This document shows, piece by piece, positions 43,457-52,211 of a stretch of 64,000 nt of DNA. Below the pieces are notes generated by a model that worked only from the letters and a program-made list of their open reading frames with translations, was not told where the DNA came from and searched no databases. Position 1 is the first letter of the stretch. Every line of letters starts with the position of its first letter. The translations under genes were made by a program, and so were the position numbers. The DNA is from Streptomyces liliiviolaceus (GTDB lineage Bacteria > Actinomycetota > Actinomycetes > Streptomycetales > Streptomycetaceae): positions 2,542,001 through 2,606,000 of the forward strand of contig NZ_JAGPYQ010000001.1 in NCBI RefSeq assembly GCF_018070025.1, read 5' to 3'.

Positions 43457-43852
43457 GTGGTGGAGGCCAGGATGGAGACCAGGCAGAGCGAAGGCCGCGG
43501 GGACCCTTGTGACCTCGTCACCGTGCCCGCCCGGCAGGGGCTGGAGGCCGTCGACATCCTGCGGCGGGGCGCTCCCGCGGAGGCGGTCGGGCCCGTTCTG
43601 CACGACGACAACTGCGACACGCTGGGGTTTCTGGTGCCGCCCGGTACGGCTTCCGCCTGGGACGTCCCCGGAAGTACGTGTACGCGGACCGACGGGCGGG
43701 GGGTGCGGCTGGCGCCGCCCGAGCCGCCCGTCGAGGGGTCGGACTGGCTGCTGCCGCCGGGGGAGGCGGAGCTGGCCACGGATCCTGCGGTGCTGCGGGC
43801 GGCGTTGGGGGAGGCGGCTCGGTTGATCGAGGCCGCGGATAACTGCCGTTGA
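43457..43852 (+). CDS. Conserved protein of unknown function (131 aa)
   Basis: A soluble protein without signal peptide. I do not recognise the family. Visible patterns: LVTVPARQGLEAVDILRRG, HDDNCDTLGFLVPPGTA and a C-terminal helix ending LGEAARLIEAADNCR. The start is well supported: GGAGGAGG six bases upstream of GTG 43457. It is divergent from the NsdA-like gene across a 261-bp gap and is followed by a dispersed repeat. Codon bias is normal for the region. Confidence 0.75.
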   Translation: MVEARMETRQSEGRGDPCDLVTVPARQGLEAVDILRRGAPAEAVGPVLHDDNCDTLGFLVPPGTASAWDVPGSTCTRTDGRGVRLAPPEPPVEGSDWLLPPGEAELATDPAVLRAALGEAARLIEAADNCR

Positions 43853-43901
43853 GGGGGCAGGGGGGTTTGTGGGGCTTGGCGTCTCGTCGTCGAGTGCGGG
43901 G

Positions 43902-43987
43902 GCGTCGTGGCTGGTCGCGCAGTTCCCCGCGCCCCTTGGGGCTGCGCCCCCGAAAGGCAAAAGATTGCGCCGTTCCCCGCGCCCCTG
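43902..43987. repeat. Dispersed GC-rich intergenic repeat, copy 6
   Basis: CGTCGTGGCTGGTCGCGCAG plus core, GGGGCTGCGCCCC hairpin, spacer AAAGGCAAAAGATTGCGCC and a second core. Nearly the same layout as copy 1. Confidence 0.85.
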
Positions 43988-44038
43988 AGAGGGCGCTGCT
44001 GCTGAGCCTCCTTTGTTCGCTGGGTCGATAATGGGGGG

Positions 44039-44899
44039 ATGGGCAAGGGGAAGAATCGGCGTGGGGTGAGTGCGGCCGTTGTCGAGGAGGTCGACGGGGG
44101 GCTTGCCGAGCTGTTGCCCGATCGGGAGCGGGCGCGGGGGTGGACCCTGCTCATCGACGGGGCTCCGCAGTCGCACGTCGACCTCGACGATCCCGCGTAT
44201 CTGGGCTTCGAGTACCAGCGCCGCATCGGACACGTCATCGACCTCGTCGCCCCGCCCGGCCGGCCCGTGCACGCCGTGCACCTCGGCGGGGGCGCCCTCA
44301 CCCTCGCCCGGTACGTGGCCGCCACCCGCCCCCGCTCCACCCAGCAGGTCGTCGAACGGGACGCCGCGCTCGTCCAACTGGTCAGGCGCGAACTGCCGTT
44401 GGACCCGAACGCCCGGATCCGGGTGCGGTCGGTCGACGCACGCGACGGGCTCGCCAAGGTGCCGGACGGCTGGGCGGACCTGGTCGTCGCGGACGTGTTC
44501 AGCGGGGCGCGCACGCCCGCGCATCTGACGTCCGGAGAGTTCCTCACCGAGGTGCGCAGGGTCGTCAAGGCCGGTGGCCTGTACGCCGCCAACCTCGCCG
44601 ACGGCCCGCCCCTGGCGCATCTGCGCGGCCAGATCGCCACCGCGGCCGGCGTCTTCCCCGAACTCGCCCTCGTCGCCGACCCCACGGTCCTGCGCGGCAA
44701 ACGCTTCGGCAACGCGGTCCTGGTCGCCTCCGACCAGCCACTGCCGGTCGCGGAACTGACCCGCAGAGCGGCCTCCGACCCCCACCCGGCCAGAGTCGAA
44801 CACGGCAAGGCACTGCGGGACTTCACCGGCGGAGCGCTCCCGGTGACGGACGCGCGGGCGGTGGCGTCCCCCGCACCTCCGCCGTCGGCCTTCAGGTAA
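44039..44899 (+). CDS. Spermidine synthase-like SAM-dependent protein
   Basis: A 286-residue protein with the spermidine-synthase/methyltransferase Rossmann fold. Visible motifs are GFEYQRRIGHVIDLV, the nucleotide-binding VHAVHLGGGALTLARYV, VERDAALVQLVRRELPL and VVADVFSGARTPAHLTSGEF. The group in actinobacteria is annotated as spermine/spermidine synthase-like but many lack the polyamine-specific residues; function should be taken as unknown. The ATG at 44039 is preceded at once by GGGGGG, so translation may use a very short spacing or a leaderless message. It is flanked by dispersed repeats on both sides. Confidence 0.8.
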   Translation: MGKGKNRRGVSAAVVEEVDGGLAELLPDRERARGWTLLIDGAPQSHVDLDDPAYLGFEYQRRIGHVIDLVAPPGRPVHAVHLGGGALTLARYVAATRPRSTQQVVERDAALVQLVRRELPLDPNARIRVRSVDARDGLAKVPDGWADLVVADVFSGARTPAHLTSGEFLTEVRRVVKAGGLYAANLADGPPLAHLRGQIATAAGVFPELALVADPTVLRGKRFGNAVLVASDQPLPVAELTRRAASDPHPARVEHGKALRDFTGGALPVTDARAVASPAPPPSAFR

Positions 44900-44954
44900 G
44901 CCCCGCAAGGGGCGCGGGGAACTGCGCGACAAGCCCACACCGAACCCGCAGCCG
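44899..44954. repeat. Dispersed GC-rich intergenic repeat, copy 7
   Basis: A single inverted core (AGGGGCGCGGGGAAC) with TGCGCGACAAGCCC and CCGAACCCGCAGCC, placed between convergent genes. Confidence 0.8.
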
Positions 44955-44984
44955 GAGTCAGAACGCTCAGACCTCTCAGAACCT

Positions 44985-45548
44985 TCAGTACGTGTTCACT
45001 TCGACCCGCGGCGCGGAGTCGTGCCACGTACAGAACACCGACACCCGATCCGCCCCGGACGAGAACTCCACCCGGATCCACGTCTCCGTCTTCCACACCT
45101 GCATCGACCACCCGGACGCGGGCGTCGCGGACACCAGCGACGCCGACGACGTCCCGAGGTCGAAGACGGCCCGCCCCCCGTCGGTGTCGTAACTCTTCAC
45201 CTCGCCCAAGGCCCCCGCGCTCGGCGAAGCCGCACCCGCCGGCTTCGAACGCGACGGCGACGGTGCCGGTGACGACGGAGTCGAGGGCGCGGCCGAGGAC
45301 GAACCGCCCGCACGCGGCGGCCGGCTCTTCGACGGCGAGGCGGCCGACCCCTCCGAGGACTGAGGCCGGCTCGTCGACGACGACAGCGGTTTCGCCCCCT
45401 GCGTGGTCCCGTCCGCCGAGATCGGCAGCGCCCGCGGCGGATCGTAGGCCGTCCCGGTCATGACCGTGTGCACACCCCACCACGACAGCGTGACCGCCGC
45501 GCCCGTGGCGAGCGACCAAGCCAGTACGTGTACGAGTCCTCTGCGCAT
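44985..45548 (-). CDS. Exported/membrane-anchored protein of unknown function
   Basis: A 187-residue protein with an N-terminal membrane helix (VLAWSLATGAAVTLSWWGVHTVM), a Ser/Pro-rich low-complexity linker of about 70 residues and a C-terminal domain of about 65 residues (GRAVFDLGTSSASLVSATPASGW, VWKTETWIRVEFSSG, SVFCTWHDSAPRVEV) that is beta-rich and unnamed. It likely sits outside the membrane. It is divergent from a two-component system with a 110-bp gap, so it could be a sensor accessory or a regulated target of that system. ATG at 45548; ribosome site weak. Confidence 0.75.
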   Translation of the reverse strand: MRRGLVHVLAWSLATGAAVTLSWWGVHTVMTGTAYDPPRALPISADGTTQGAKPLSSSTSRPQSSEGSAASPSKSRPPRAGGSSSAAPSTPSSPAPSPSRSKPAGAASPSAGALGEVKSYDTDGGRAVFDLGTSSASLVSATPASGWSMQVWKTETWIRVEFSSGADRVSVFCTWHDSAPRVEVNTY

Positions 45549-45658
45549 CGCGGGCCATCCTGCCCCACGAGTCCCGTCCGTGTCGCGTGTGTCCACAGGC
45601 CTGGGAGTTGTCCACAGGCCCAGGCCCCGGTCCGCCGGATTGGCGTACGGTGCGGCCC

Positions 45659-46390
45659 ATGGCAAGTGTGCTCGTGGTCGAGGACGACCAGTTCGTACGC
45701 TCCGCCCTCATCCGGCATCTGACCGAGGCCGCGCACACGGTGCGCAGTGTCGGCACGGCCCTTGAGGCGTTGCGCGAGGTCGCCCATTTCCGTTTCGACG
45801 TCGTGATCCTGGATCTCGGCCTGCCCGACCTGGACGGGTCGGAGGCGCTGAAGATGCTGCGCGGCATCACCGACGTGCCCGTGATCGTGGCGACCGCGCG
45901 GGACGACGAGACGGAGATCGTCCGGCTGTTGAACGACGGCGCGGACGACTATCTGACCAAGCCGTTCTCGGTCGAGCACCTGTCCGCGAGGATGGCGGCG
46001 GTCCTGCGCCGGGCCCGGTCCTCGGCCTCCGAGCCGCCGCCCTCGCCCCAGCTCAGGGTCGGCGGTCTCGCCATCGACCCGCTGCGCCGCCAGGCCGAAC
46101 TGGACGGCGTACGACTGGATCTGACCCGGCGCGAGTTCGATCTGCTGGCCTTCCTCGCGGGGCGGCCCGGTGTCGTCGTGGCCCGCAAGGAGCTGCTGGC
46201 CGAGGTGTGGCAGCAGTCCTACGGGGACGACCAGACGATCGACGTCCATCTGTCGTGGCTGCGGCGGAAGCTGGGCGAGACGGCGGCCCGGCCGCGCTAT
46301 CTGCACACTCTGCGCGGGGTCGGCGTGAAGCTGGAGCCGCCCGGCCAGGGCGGGCTGCGCGGTCCGGCGGGCACGGAGCCGGCGCGATGA
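45659..46390 (+). CDS. OmpR/PhoB-family response regulator
   Basis: A 243-residue regulator. The receiver domain (residues 1-118) has VVEDDQF (Asp8, Asp9), phosphoacceptor Asp52 in VILDLGLPDLDG, Thr at TARDDE and Lys in LTKPF. The winged-helix output domain (residues 130-230) has LTRREFDLLAFLAGRPGVVVARKELL and the DNA-reading helix TIDVHLSWLRRKLGE. Its stop overlaps the histidine kinase start in ATGA. Signal and regulon are unknown; the chitinase gene directly after the kinase is a candidate target. Confidence 0.92.
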   Translation: MASVLVVEDDQFVRSALIRHLTEAAHTVRSVGTALEALREVAHFRFDVVILDLGLPDLDGSEALKMLRGITDVPVIVATARDDETEIVRLLNDGADDYLTKPFSVEHLSARMAAVLRRARSSASEPPPSPQLRVGGLAIDPLRRQAELDGVRLDLTRREFDLLAFLAGRPGVVVARKELLAEVWQQSYGDDQTIDVHLSWLRRKLGETAARPRYLHTLRGVGVKLEPPGQGGLRGPAGTEPAR

Positions 46391-47850
46391 GGTGGGCGCT
46401 GGTGAAGGTCTGCGTGGCCGTCACCACGATGGTCGTGGTGGCCTTCGCGGTCCCGCTGGGCCTGGTGATCAGGGAGATGGCGAGGGACCGCGCGTTCTCG
46501 AACGCCGAGCGGGAGGCGGCGGCCGTCGCCCCCGCGCTCTCGATCACCACCGACCGGGCCGAGTTGGAGAAGGTCGTCGCCTCGGCCGCGTCGGACGCGG
46601 GCATGGCCGTGCACATACCCGCGGGCGGCGGCAGCGGCAGCGGCAGTGGTGACAGCGGTGCCAACGTTGACACCGATGGTGCCGGTGGAAAGTCGCAGGC
46701 CGTCGACATCGGGCGGCAGCGCGCCGCCGACAAGGACATCGCCATGACCCGGAGGCTGGGCCGGGCCTCCACCACCGAAGTGCCCGGCGGCTCCACGCTG
46801 TTGCAGCCCGTCGCGCTCAGCTCGGGCGCGATCGCGGTCGTCGAGGTGTACGTCCCCGAGGCGGAGGTCACCAACGGCCTGGGCACCGCCTGGGCCGTCC
46901 TCGCCGGGGTCGGGGTCGCGCTGATCGTCGGCTCGGTCGCGGTGGCCGACCGGCTCGGCGTGCGGATGGTGCAGCCCGCACAGCGCCTGGTGGAGAGCGC
47001 GCACGAGCTGGGGGAGGGGAAGCTGGGCGCACGCGTGCCCGAGGAGGGGCCGACCGAACTGCGGCTCGCGGCGGTCGCCTTCAACTCGATGGCCGACCAG
47101 GTCGTCCAACTGCTCGCCAACGAGCGGGAGCTGGCGGCCGACCTCTCGCACCGGCTGCGTACACCGCTCACCGTGCTGCGGCTCAACGCCGCCTCGCTGG
47201 GTGACGGGCCCGCCGCCGAGCAGACCAGGGCCGCCGTCGCCCAGCTGGAGCGCGAGGTCGACACGATCATCCGCACGGCCCGGGACGCCAAGCCGCAGAC
47301 CGCCGCGGTCGGTGTCGGCGTCGGCTGCGACGCGGCCGAGGTCGTCCGGGAGCGCATGGACTTCTGGTCGGCGCTCGCCGAGGACGAGGGCCGCAAGGTG
47401 CGGGTGGCCGGGGTCGACCGGCCCGTACGGATACCCGTGGCCCGCGCCGATCTCGTCGCCGCGCTCGACGCGCTCCTCGGGAACGTGTTCCGGCACACCG
47501 CCGAGGGCACGGCCTTCGCGGTCGACGTGCACAACGGCGAGGACGCGGTGATCGTCCTCGTCTCGGACGCGGGCCCGGGGATAGCCGACCCGCAGGCCGC
47601 GATGGCCCGTGGCCGTGGCTCCGGCGCCGACGGCTCGACCGGACTCGGCCTGGACATCGTGAGCCGGCTCGCGGAGTCGACGGGCGGGGACGTGCGGATC
47701 GGCCGGTCCGTGCTGGGCGGCACCGAGGTCAGGATCTGGATCCAGCTGGACGGGCGCGAGCCCGAGCGGCGCGGCCACCGGGGCTCGGTGCGACGGCGCC
47801 GGACCCCCAGATTGGTCTCGACCTTTAACCGTCCCCGATCCCTTCCTTAA
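46387..47850 (+). CDS. Sensor histidine kinase
   Basis: A 487-residue membrane kinase. Two transmembrane helices (about residues 5-28 and 172-195) flank an extracellular sensor of about 140 residues that contains a Gly/Ser-rich loop. Then come a HAMP domain, a DHp domain with phosphoacceptor His in DLSHRLRTPLT, and an ATPase domain with the N box LLGNVFRHT, G1 VSDAGPGI and G2 GSTGLGLDI. The basic tail (RRRRTPRL) is unusual. It phosphorylates the co-encoded OmpR-type regulator. Confidence 0.92.
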   Translation: MRWALVKVCVAVTTMVVVAFAVPLGLVIREMARDRAFSNAEREAAAVAPALSITTDRAELEKVVASAASDAGMAVHIPAGGGSGSGSGDSGANVDTDGAGGKSQAVDIGRQRAADKDIAMTRRLGRASTTEVPGGSTLLQPVALSSGAIAVVEVYVPEAEVTNGLGTAWAVLAGVGVALIVGSVAVADRLGVRMVQPAQRLVESAHELGEGKLGARVPEEGPTELRLAAVAFNSMADQVVQLLANERELAADLSHRLRTPLTVLRLNAASLGDGPAAEQTRAAVAQLEREVDTIIRTARDAKPQTAAVGVGVGCDAAEVVRERMDFWSALAEDEGRKVRVAGVDRPVRIPVARADLVAALDALLGNVFRHTAEGTAFAVDVHNGEDAVIVLVSDAGPGIADPQAAMARGRGSGADGSTGLGLDIVSRLAESTGGDVRIGRSVLGGTEVRIWIQLDGREPERRGHRGSVRRRRTPRLVSTFNRPRSLP

Positions 47851-47862
47851 GCGCACCCTAAG
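47823..47862 (+). promoter_or_regulatory. Candidate response-regulator binding repeats upstream of chitinase
   Basis: CCTTAAG (47845) and CCCTAAG (47856) are 11 bp apart; CTTTAAC (47823) lies 22 bp before the first. Eleven-bp direct repeats are typical of OmpR-family sites. The first repeats overlap the kinase gene end. Confidence 0.4.
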
Positions 47863-47987
47863 AACCACACGTCCCGTCCGGATCGGGCGTTTTGCCGGTT
47901 TCCGGCTCGCTAGCGTGCTGCCGCACCCCCACCCTCGGTCCCGTCCACGGGAAATCCGGGGCCCCGTTCGGCGAAGGCAGGCACGCG

Positions 47988-49475
47988 ATGAGCACGCACC
48001 GGCGCATGGCCAGTGGCAGGAACAAGGCGATAGGCGGCGTGGTCGCCGCGGCCGTGGTCGGCGGCGGAGCGCTCATGTTCTCCGGTACGGCCCAGGCGGC
48101 GGGCGTCGGCGCCGCCTACACGAAGACCAGCGACTGGTCGACGGGCTACACCGCTCAGTACGTCGTGGCCAACGACAGCGCCGGTGCGAAGACGGACTGG
48201 ACGCTGGAGTTCGACCTGCCGTCGGGCGCCGAGCTCAGCTCGCTGTGGAACGCCGAGTCCAAGGTGAGCGGCCGGCACGTCACCGTGAAGCCGCCGTCCT
48301 GGGACAAGGACGGGCTCGCCAAGGGCGAGTCGGTGACCGTCGGCTTCGTGGTGCGCGGCTCCGGCGACCCGACCGGCTGTCTCGTGGACGGCGCCAAGTG
48401 CTCGGTGGACGACGGCGCGACACCGGAGCCCACCGGCCGCCCGACGCAGACCTCGTCCCCGTCGCCGGAACCGACGAAGGCCACCGCGACCCCGACGGCC
48501 ACGCCGACCGCCACGGCCACCGCGACCAAGAGCCCGACCGCCACCCCCACGCCCTCCGGGACCACCGGCGGCGGCACGGCCGCCGGCGCCGGCTTCGCGC
48601 CCTACGTCGACACCTCGCTCTACCCCGCCTTCGACCTGCTCGCCCACTCCGCGGCCACCGGCGTGAAGGAGTACAACCTCGCGTTCGTCACCGACGGCGG
48701 GGGCTGCACCCCCAAGTGGGGCGGGGTGACGGACCTCGGCGGTGACGCGGTCGCCGCGCAGATCGGCGCGCTCCGGGACAAGGGCGGTGACGTCCGCGTC
48801 TCGTTCGGCGGCGCGTCCGGCTCCGAGCTGGCGCTGAACTGCTCGTCGGCGGACGCCCTCGCGGCGGCGTACGGCAAGGCCGTGGACGCGTACGACCTGA
48901 CGAAGGTCGACTTCGACGTGGAGGGCGGCGCGCTGCCGAACACCGCGGCCAACACCCGCCGGGCGCAGGCGATCGCGAAGCTGCAGGCCCAGCACCCGGA
49001 CCTGGACGTCTCGTTCACCCTGCCCGTCATGCCGGAGGGCCTCACCCAGGACGGCGTGAGCCTGCTCGCCGACGCCAAGGCGAACGGCGTCGGCATCGAC
49101 ACGGTCAACATCATGGCGATGGACTACGGACCGGCCTACAGCGACGACATGGGCACCTACGCCGAGCAGGCCGCCACCGCGACCCAGGCGCAGATCAAGG
49201 GGGTCCTCGGGCTCTCCGACTCCGCCGCCTGGAAGGCGGTCGCCGTCACCCCGATGATCGGCGTCAACGACGTCGCGTCGGAGGTCTTCAAGGTCGAGGA
49301 CGCCACCCAGCTCGTGGCCTTCGCCGAGTCGAAGGGGCTCGGCTGGCTCTCCCTGTGGTCCGCCACCCGCGACAAGCAGTGCGAGGGCGGCACCAAGCCC
49401 ACCGCCGACGCCACCTGCAGCTCGATCCTCCAGGACGCGAACGCCTTCTCGAAGGCCTTCGCCGCCTACAAGTAA
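47988..49475 (+). CDS. Secreted chitinase-like GH18 enzyme with CBM2-type domain
   Basis: A 495-residue exported protein. Signal peptide (about residues 1-38), then a carbohydrate-binding domain of CBM2 type (residues 40-145: YTAQYVVANDSAGAKTDWTLEFDLPSG), a Thr/Pro linker (145-200) and a GH18 domain (200-495). The GH18 active-site DxxDxDxE motif appears as KVDFDVEGG with the catalytic Glu, preceded by VRVSFGGASG. This matches chitinase ChiC/D-like bacterial GH18 modules with a substrate chitin. The ATG at 47988 has AAGGCAGG upstream. It sits right after a two-component system. No DasR-like palindrome was found upstream. Confidence 0.9.
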   Translation: MSTHRRMASGRNKAIGGVVAAAVVGGGALMFSGTAQAAGVGAAYTKTSDWSTGYTAQYVVANDSAGAKTDWTLEFDLPSGAELSSLWNAESKVSGRHVTVKPPSWDKDGLAKGESVTVGFVVRGSGDPTGCLVDGAKCSVDDGATPEPTGRPTQTSSPSPEPTKATATPTATPTATATATKSPTATPTPSGTTGGGTAAGAGFAPYVDTSLYPAFDLLAHSAATGVKEYNLAFVTDGGGCTPKWGGVTDLGGDAVAAQIGALRDKGGDVRVSFGGASGSELALNCSSADALAAAYGKAVDAYDLTKVDFDVEGGALPNTAANTRRAQAIAKLQAQHPDLDVSFTLPVMPEGLTQDGVSLLADAKANGVGIDTVNIMAMDYGPAYSDDMGTYAEQAATATQAQIKGVLGLSDSAAWKAVAVTPMIGVNDVASEVFKVEDATQLVAFAESKGLGWLSLWSATRDKQCEGGTKPTADATCSSILQDANAFSKAFAAYK

Positions 49476-49543
49476 CCGCCCGCAGAAACCACTTGAGCGG
49501 TACCCCCGGACGCCCCCGCAGGAGGTCATGCCCGCGCGGGGGT

Positions 49544-49587
49544 CGCGCGCCCCGGCCGGCCTTCCCCCCACCCGGCCGGGGCGCGCG
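49544..49587. terminator. Bidirectional terminator between chitinase and bglC
   Basis: CGCGCGCCCCGGCCGG and its exact complement (16-bp stem, 12-nt loop) lie between convergent genes. Confidence 0.8.
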
Positions 49588-49674
49588 TGCACGCGTACGC
49601 GGGGCGCGGCACTCCCCTCACCGTGTGCCGCGCCCCGCCCCCGCCCGCTTCCCCCAGGAGGGGCGTCTAGCCGG

Positions 49675-51105
49675 TCATTCGGCCGGGCTCACCGGCGGCA
49701 GCTCGCCGGTGCGGGCCGCCTCGCGGTACCACAGGGCGCTCGACTTCGGGGTGCGCGCCTGGGTCGCGTAGTCCACGTACACGGCGCCGAAGCGCTTGCC
49801 GTAGCCGTACGCCCACTCGAAGTTGTCCATCAGGGACCACAGGTAGTAGCCGCGTACGTCCGCGCCCTCGGCGATCGCGCGGCGGACCGCGCGTAGGTGT
49901 CCGTGCAGGTAGGCGATGCGCTCCGGGTCGTGGACGCGGCCGTCCGGGTCCGGCTTGTCGTCGTAGGCGGCGCCGTTCTCCGTGATGTACAGCGGCAGGC
50001 CCGGCACCTCCCGGGTGTAACGCATGATCAGGTCCTGGAGGCCCGACGGGTCGATCGTCCAGCCCATCTCGGTGCGCTCACCGGGCGTCTGGTGGAAGGC
50101 CACGTCGTCCGCGCCCGGCCAGGGGGAGGAGGAGCTGGCCCCGTGGCCGTCCGCGCGCGGTCCCGACGCGTCCGCCGGGGCGGCCGACACCAGCGTCGGC
50201 GTGTAGTAGTTCAGGCCGAGCGCGTCCAACGGCTGCTTGATCAGGGCGAGATCGCCGTCGCGCACGTACGACCAGTCCGTCACCGAGGCCGTCGCCGCGA
50301 GCAGGGTCTCCGGGTACGCGCCGTGCAGCATCGGGCCGTGGAAGACGCCGTTGGCCAGGTCGTCGATCCGCTGGACAGCCGCCAGATCGGCGGGGTCCTG
50401 GGTGAGCGGCCTGACCACCGAGGAGTTGAGGCTCACCGCGATGGAGTTGCGGGCGGGCATCGCGGTGCGCAGGGCCTTGGTGCCCAGACCGTGCGCCAGG
50501 TTGAGGTGGTGCGCCGCCCGCAGGGAGGCCTCGTGGTCGGTGCGGCCGGGGGCGTGCACACCGGACGCGTACCCGAGGAACGCGCTGCACCAGGGCTCGT
50601 TGAGCGTGATCCACTGCTCGACGCTGTCCCCGAGCGCCTCACCGACGATCTGCGCGTACTCGGCGAAGCGCAGCGCGGTGTCGCGCTCGGGCCAGCCGCC
50701 CGCGTCCTCCAGCTCCTGGGGGAGGTCCCAGTGGTAGAGGGTGATCGCGGGCTTGATGCCGTGCGAGAGCAGCTCGTCGACCAGGCGCCGGTAGAAGTCG
50801 AGGCCGCGCTGCACGGCGGGCCCGCGGCCCGTCGGCTGCACCCGGGACCAGGACACCGAGAAGCGGTACGCGGTCAGGCCGAGGTCCGCCATCATCGCCA
50901 CGTCGTCGCGGTAGCGGTGGTAGTGGTCGTTGGCGATGTCGCCGTTCTCGCCGCCCGCCGTCTTGCCGGGCGTATGGCTGAAGGTGTCCCAGATCGAGGG
51001 CGTACGTCCGTCCTCCCGCACCGCCCCCTCGATCTGGTACGCGGAGGTCGCGGAGCCCCAGAGGAAGGCGGGCGGGAAGGTCACGGGCGTTTCGGGCTCG
51101 GGCAT
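49675..51105 (-). CDS. bglC: Beta-glucosidase, GH1 (BglC)
   Basis: A 476-residue cytosolic GH1 enzyme. The acid/base glutamate is in [11 protein letters not shown] and the nucleophile in [26 protein letters not shown] at the start binds the glucose ring. It splits cellobiose and longer cello-oligosaccharides imported by CebEFG. The ATG at 51105 lies inside the CebR box, whose GGGAG also serves as the ribosome site. It follows cebG on the same strand after 188 bp. Confidence 0.93.
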   Translation of the reverse strand: MPEPETPVTFPPAFLWGSATSAYQIEGAVREDGRTPSIWDTFSHTPGKTAGGENGDIANDHYHRYRDDVAMMADLGLTAYRFSVSWSRVQPTGRGPAVQRGLDFYRRLVDELLSHGIKPAITLYHWDLPQELEDAGGWPERDTALRFAEYAQIVGEALGDSVEQWITLNEPWCSAFLGYASGVHAPGRTDHEASLRAAHHLNLAHGLGTKALRTAMPARNSIAVSLNSSVVRPLTQDPADLAAVQRIDDLANGVFHGPMLHGAYPETLLAATASVTDWSYVRDGDLALIKQPLDALGLNYYTPTLVSAAPADASGPRADGHGASSSSPWPGADDVAFHQTPGERTEMGWTIDPSGLQDLIMRYTREVPGLPLYITENGAAYDDKPDPDGRVHDPERIAYLHGHLRAVRRAIAEGADVRGYYLWSLMDNFEWAYGYGKRFGAVYVDYATQARTPKSSALWYREAARTGELPPVSPAE

Positions 51106-51120
51106 GGAAGCGCTCCCATG
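51103..51120. promoter_or_regulatory. CebR box overlapping the bglC start
   Basis: TGGAAGCGCTCCCA (51105-51118) differs by one base from the known CebR site TGGGAGCGCTCCCA. On the message strand its GGGAG is placed seven bases before the bglC ATG, so operator and ribosome site coincide. Confidence 0.85.
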
Positions 51121-51293
51121 GGAGGAAGGTCGTTGGAGACCAGGGGGATGAGACCAGGCGTGTGAGGTACCGGAGGGTCACGGGGTACCGGGCGTACGGG
51201 GTGCGGGACGGGGGCGAGGCGGCGGCTCGGCCCCCGTCGGGCGTGCGTGCGGGTGCGGGTGGCGTGCGCGGGTGTGGTCGGGCGCGTGGCGGG

Positions 51294-52211
51294 TCAGCCC
51301 TTGATCGCGCCCTGCATGATGCCGCCCACGATCTGCTTGCCGAACAGCAGGAAGGCGATGAGCAGCGGCAGGGTGCCGAGCAGCGCGCCCGCCATGATCA
51401 CCGCCTGGTCGGGCACATAGCCCGTGCCGAGCGAGTTGAGGGCGACCTGCACGGTGGGGTTCTGCTGGTTGAGCGCGATGATCGGCCACAGGAAGTCGTT
51501 CCAGGCCATCACGAACGTCAGCAGTCCGAGCACGGCCATCGCCGGCCGCGCCGCCGGGAAGACGACGTGCCACACGATGCGCAGACTGCTCGCGCCGTCG
51601 ACCCGCGCCGCCTCGATCAGCTCACTGGGCAGCGCCTGGATCAGGTACTGCCGCATGAAGAACGTACCGAAGGCGCTGACCAGGGTCGGCAGGATGACCG
51701 TCTGCAGCTGGTTGGACCAGCCCAGTTCGCTCATCCACAGATACAGCGGTACGACCGCCAGCTGCGGCGGGATCATCATCGTGCCGATGGTCAGCAGCAG
51801 CAGGACGTTCGAGAACTTGAACCGCAGTTTGGCGAAGGCGAAGCCGGCGAGCGTGGAGAACAGGACCGTACCGACGGTGATGGTTCCGGCGACGATCGTG
51901 CTGTTGACCATCGCGGTGCCCAGGCCCCCCTCCTCCCACGCGCTCTGCAGGTTCTTGAAGAGGTTCCCGCCGATCCACAGCGGCGGCGGAGTCTCGGCGA
52001 GCCGCTGGTTGGTGCGCGAGGCCGCGACCACGGTCCACAGCAGCGGCGCCAGCGAGACGAGCGCGAAGACCGCCAGGACGACGTAGGTGACGGGACCCGC
52101 GTGCATCTGTTTGCCCGCGCCCATCAGCCGGCGGCGCCCGGAGCCGTCCCGGGCGGCCCTCTCGGCCGCGTCCATCGGCGCCTGAGGGGGCGTCAGTTCG
52201 CTAGTGGTCAT
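51294..52211 (-). CDS. cebG: Cellobiose ABC transporter permease CebG
   Basis: A 305-residue permease of the carbohydrate MalG type with six membrane helices and an EAA loop (ELIEAARVDGASSLRIVWHV, about residues 200-219). With CebF it forms the membrane channel for cellobiose and cellotriose. Its ATG overlaps the cebF TGA by 4 bp. No ATPase gene follows; in Streptomyces the shared MsiK ATPase energises this system. Confidence 0.92.
   Translation of the reverse strand: MTTSELTPPQAPMDAAERAARDGSGRRRLMGAGKQMHAGPVTYVVLAVFALVSLAPLLWTVVAASRTNQRLAETPPPLWIGGNLFKNLQSAWEEGGLGTAMVNSTIVAGTITVGTVLFSTLAGFAFAKLRFKFSNVLLLLTIGTMMIPPQLAVVPLYLWMSELGWSNQLQTVILPTLVSAFGTFFMRQYLIQALPSELIEAARVDGASSLRIVWHVVFPAARPAMAVLGLLTFVMAWNDFLWPIIALNQQNPTVQVALNSLGTGYVPDQAVIMAGALLGTLPLLIAFLLFGKQIVGGIMQGAIKG

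Noticed and set aside
44829..44842. Possible CebR box (GGAGCGCTCC) in the spermidine-synthase-like gene
   Set aside because: Only the central ten bases are palindromic and the flanks do not match; it lies in coding DNA far from sugar genes.
43250..45870. Long minus-strand open frames opposite the 131-residue and spermidine-synthase-like genes
   Set aside because: No recognisable domain, low-complexity composition and opposite to genes with good motifs or ribosome sites.
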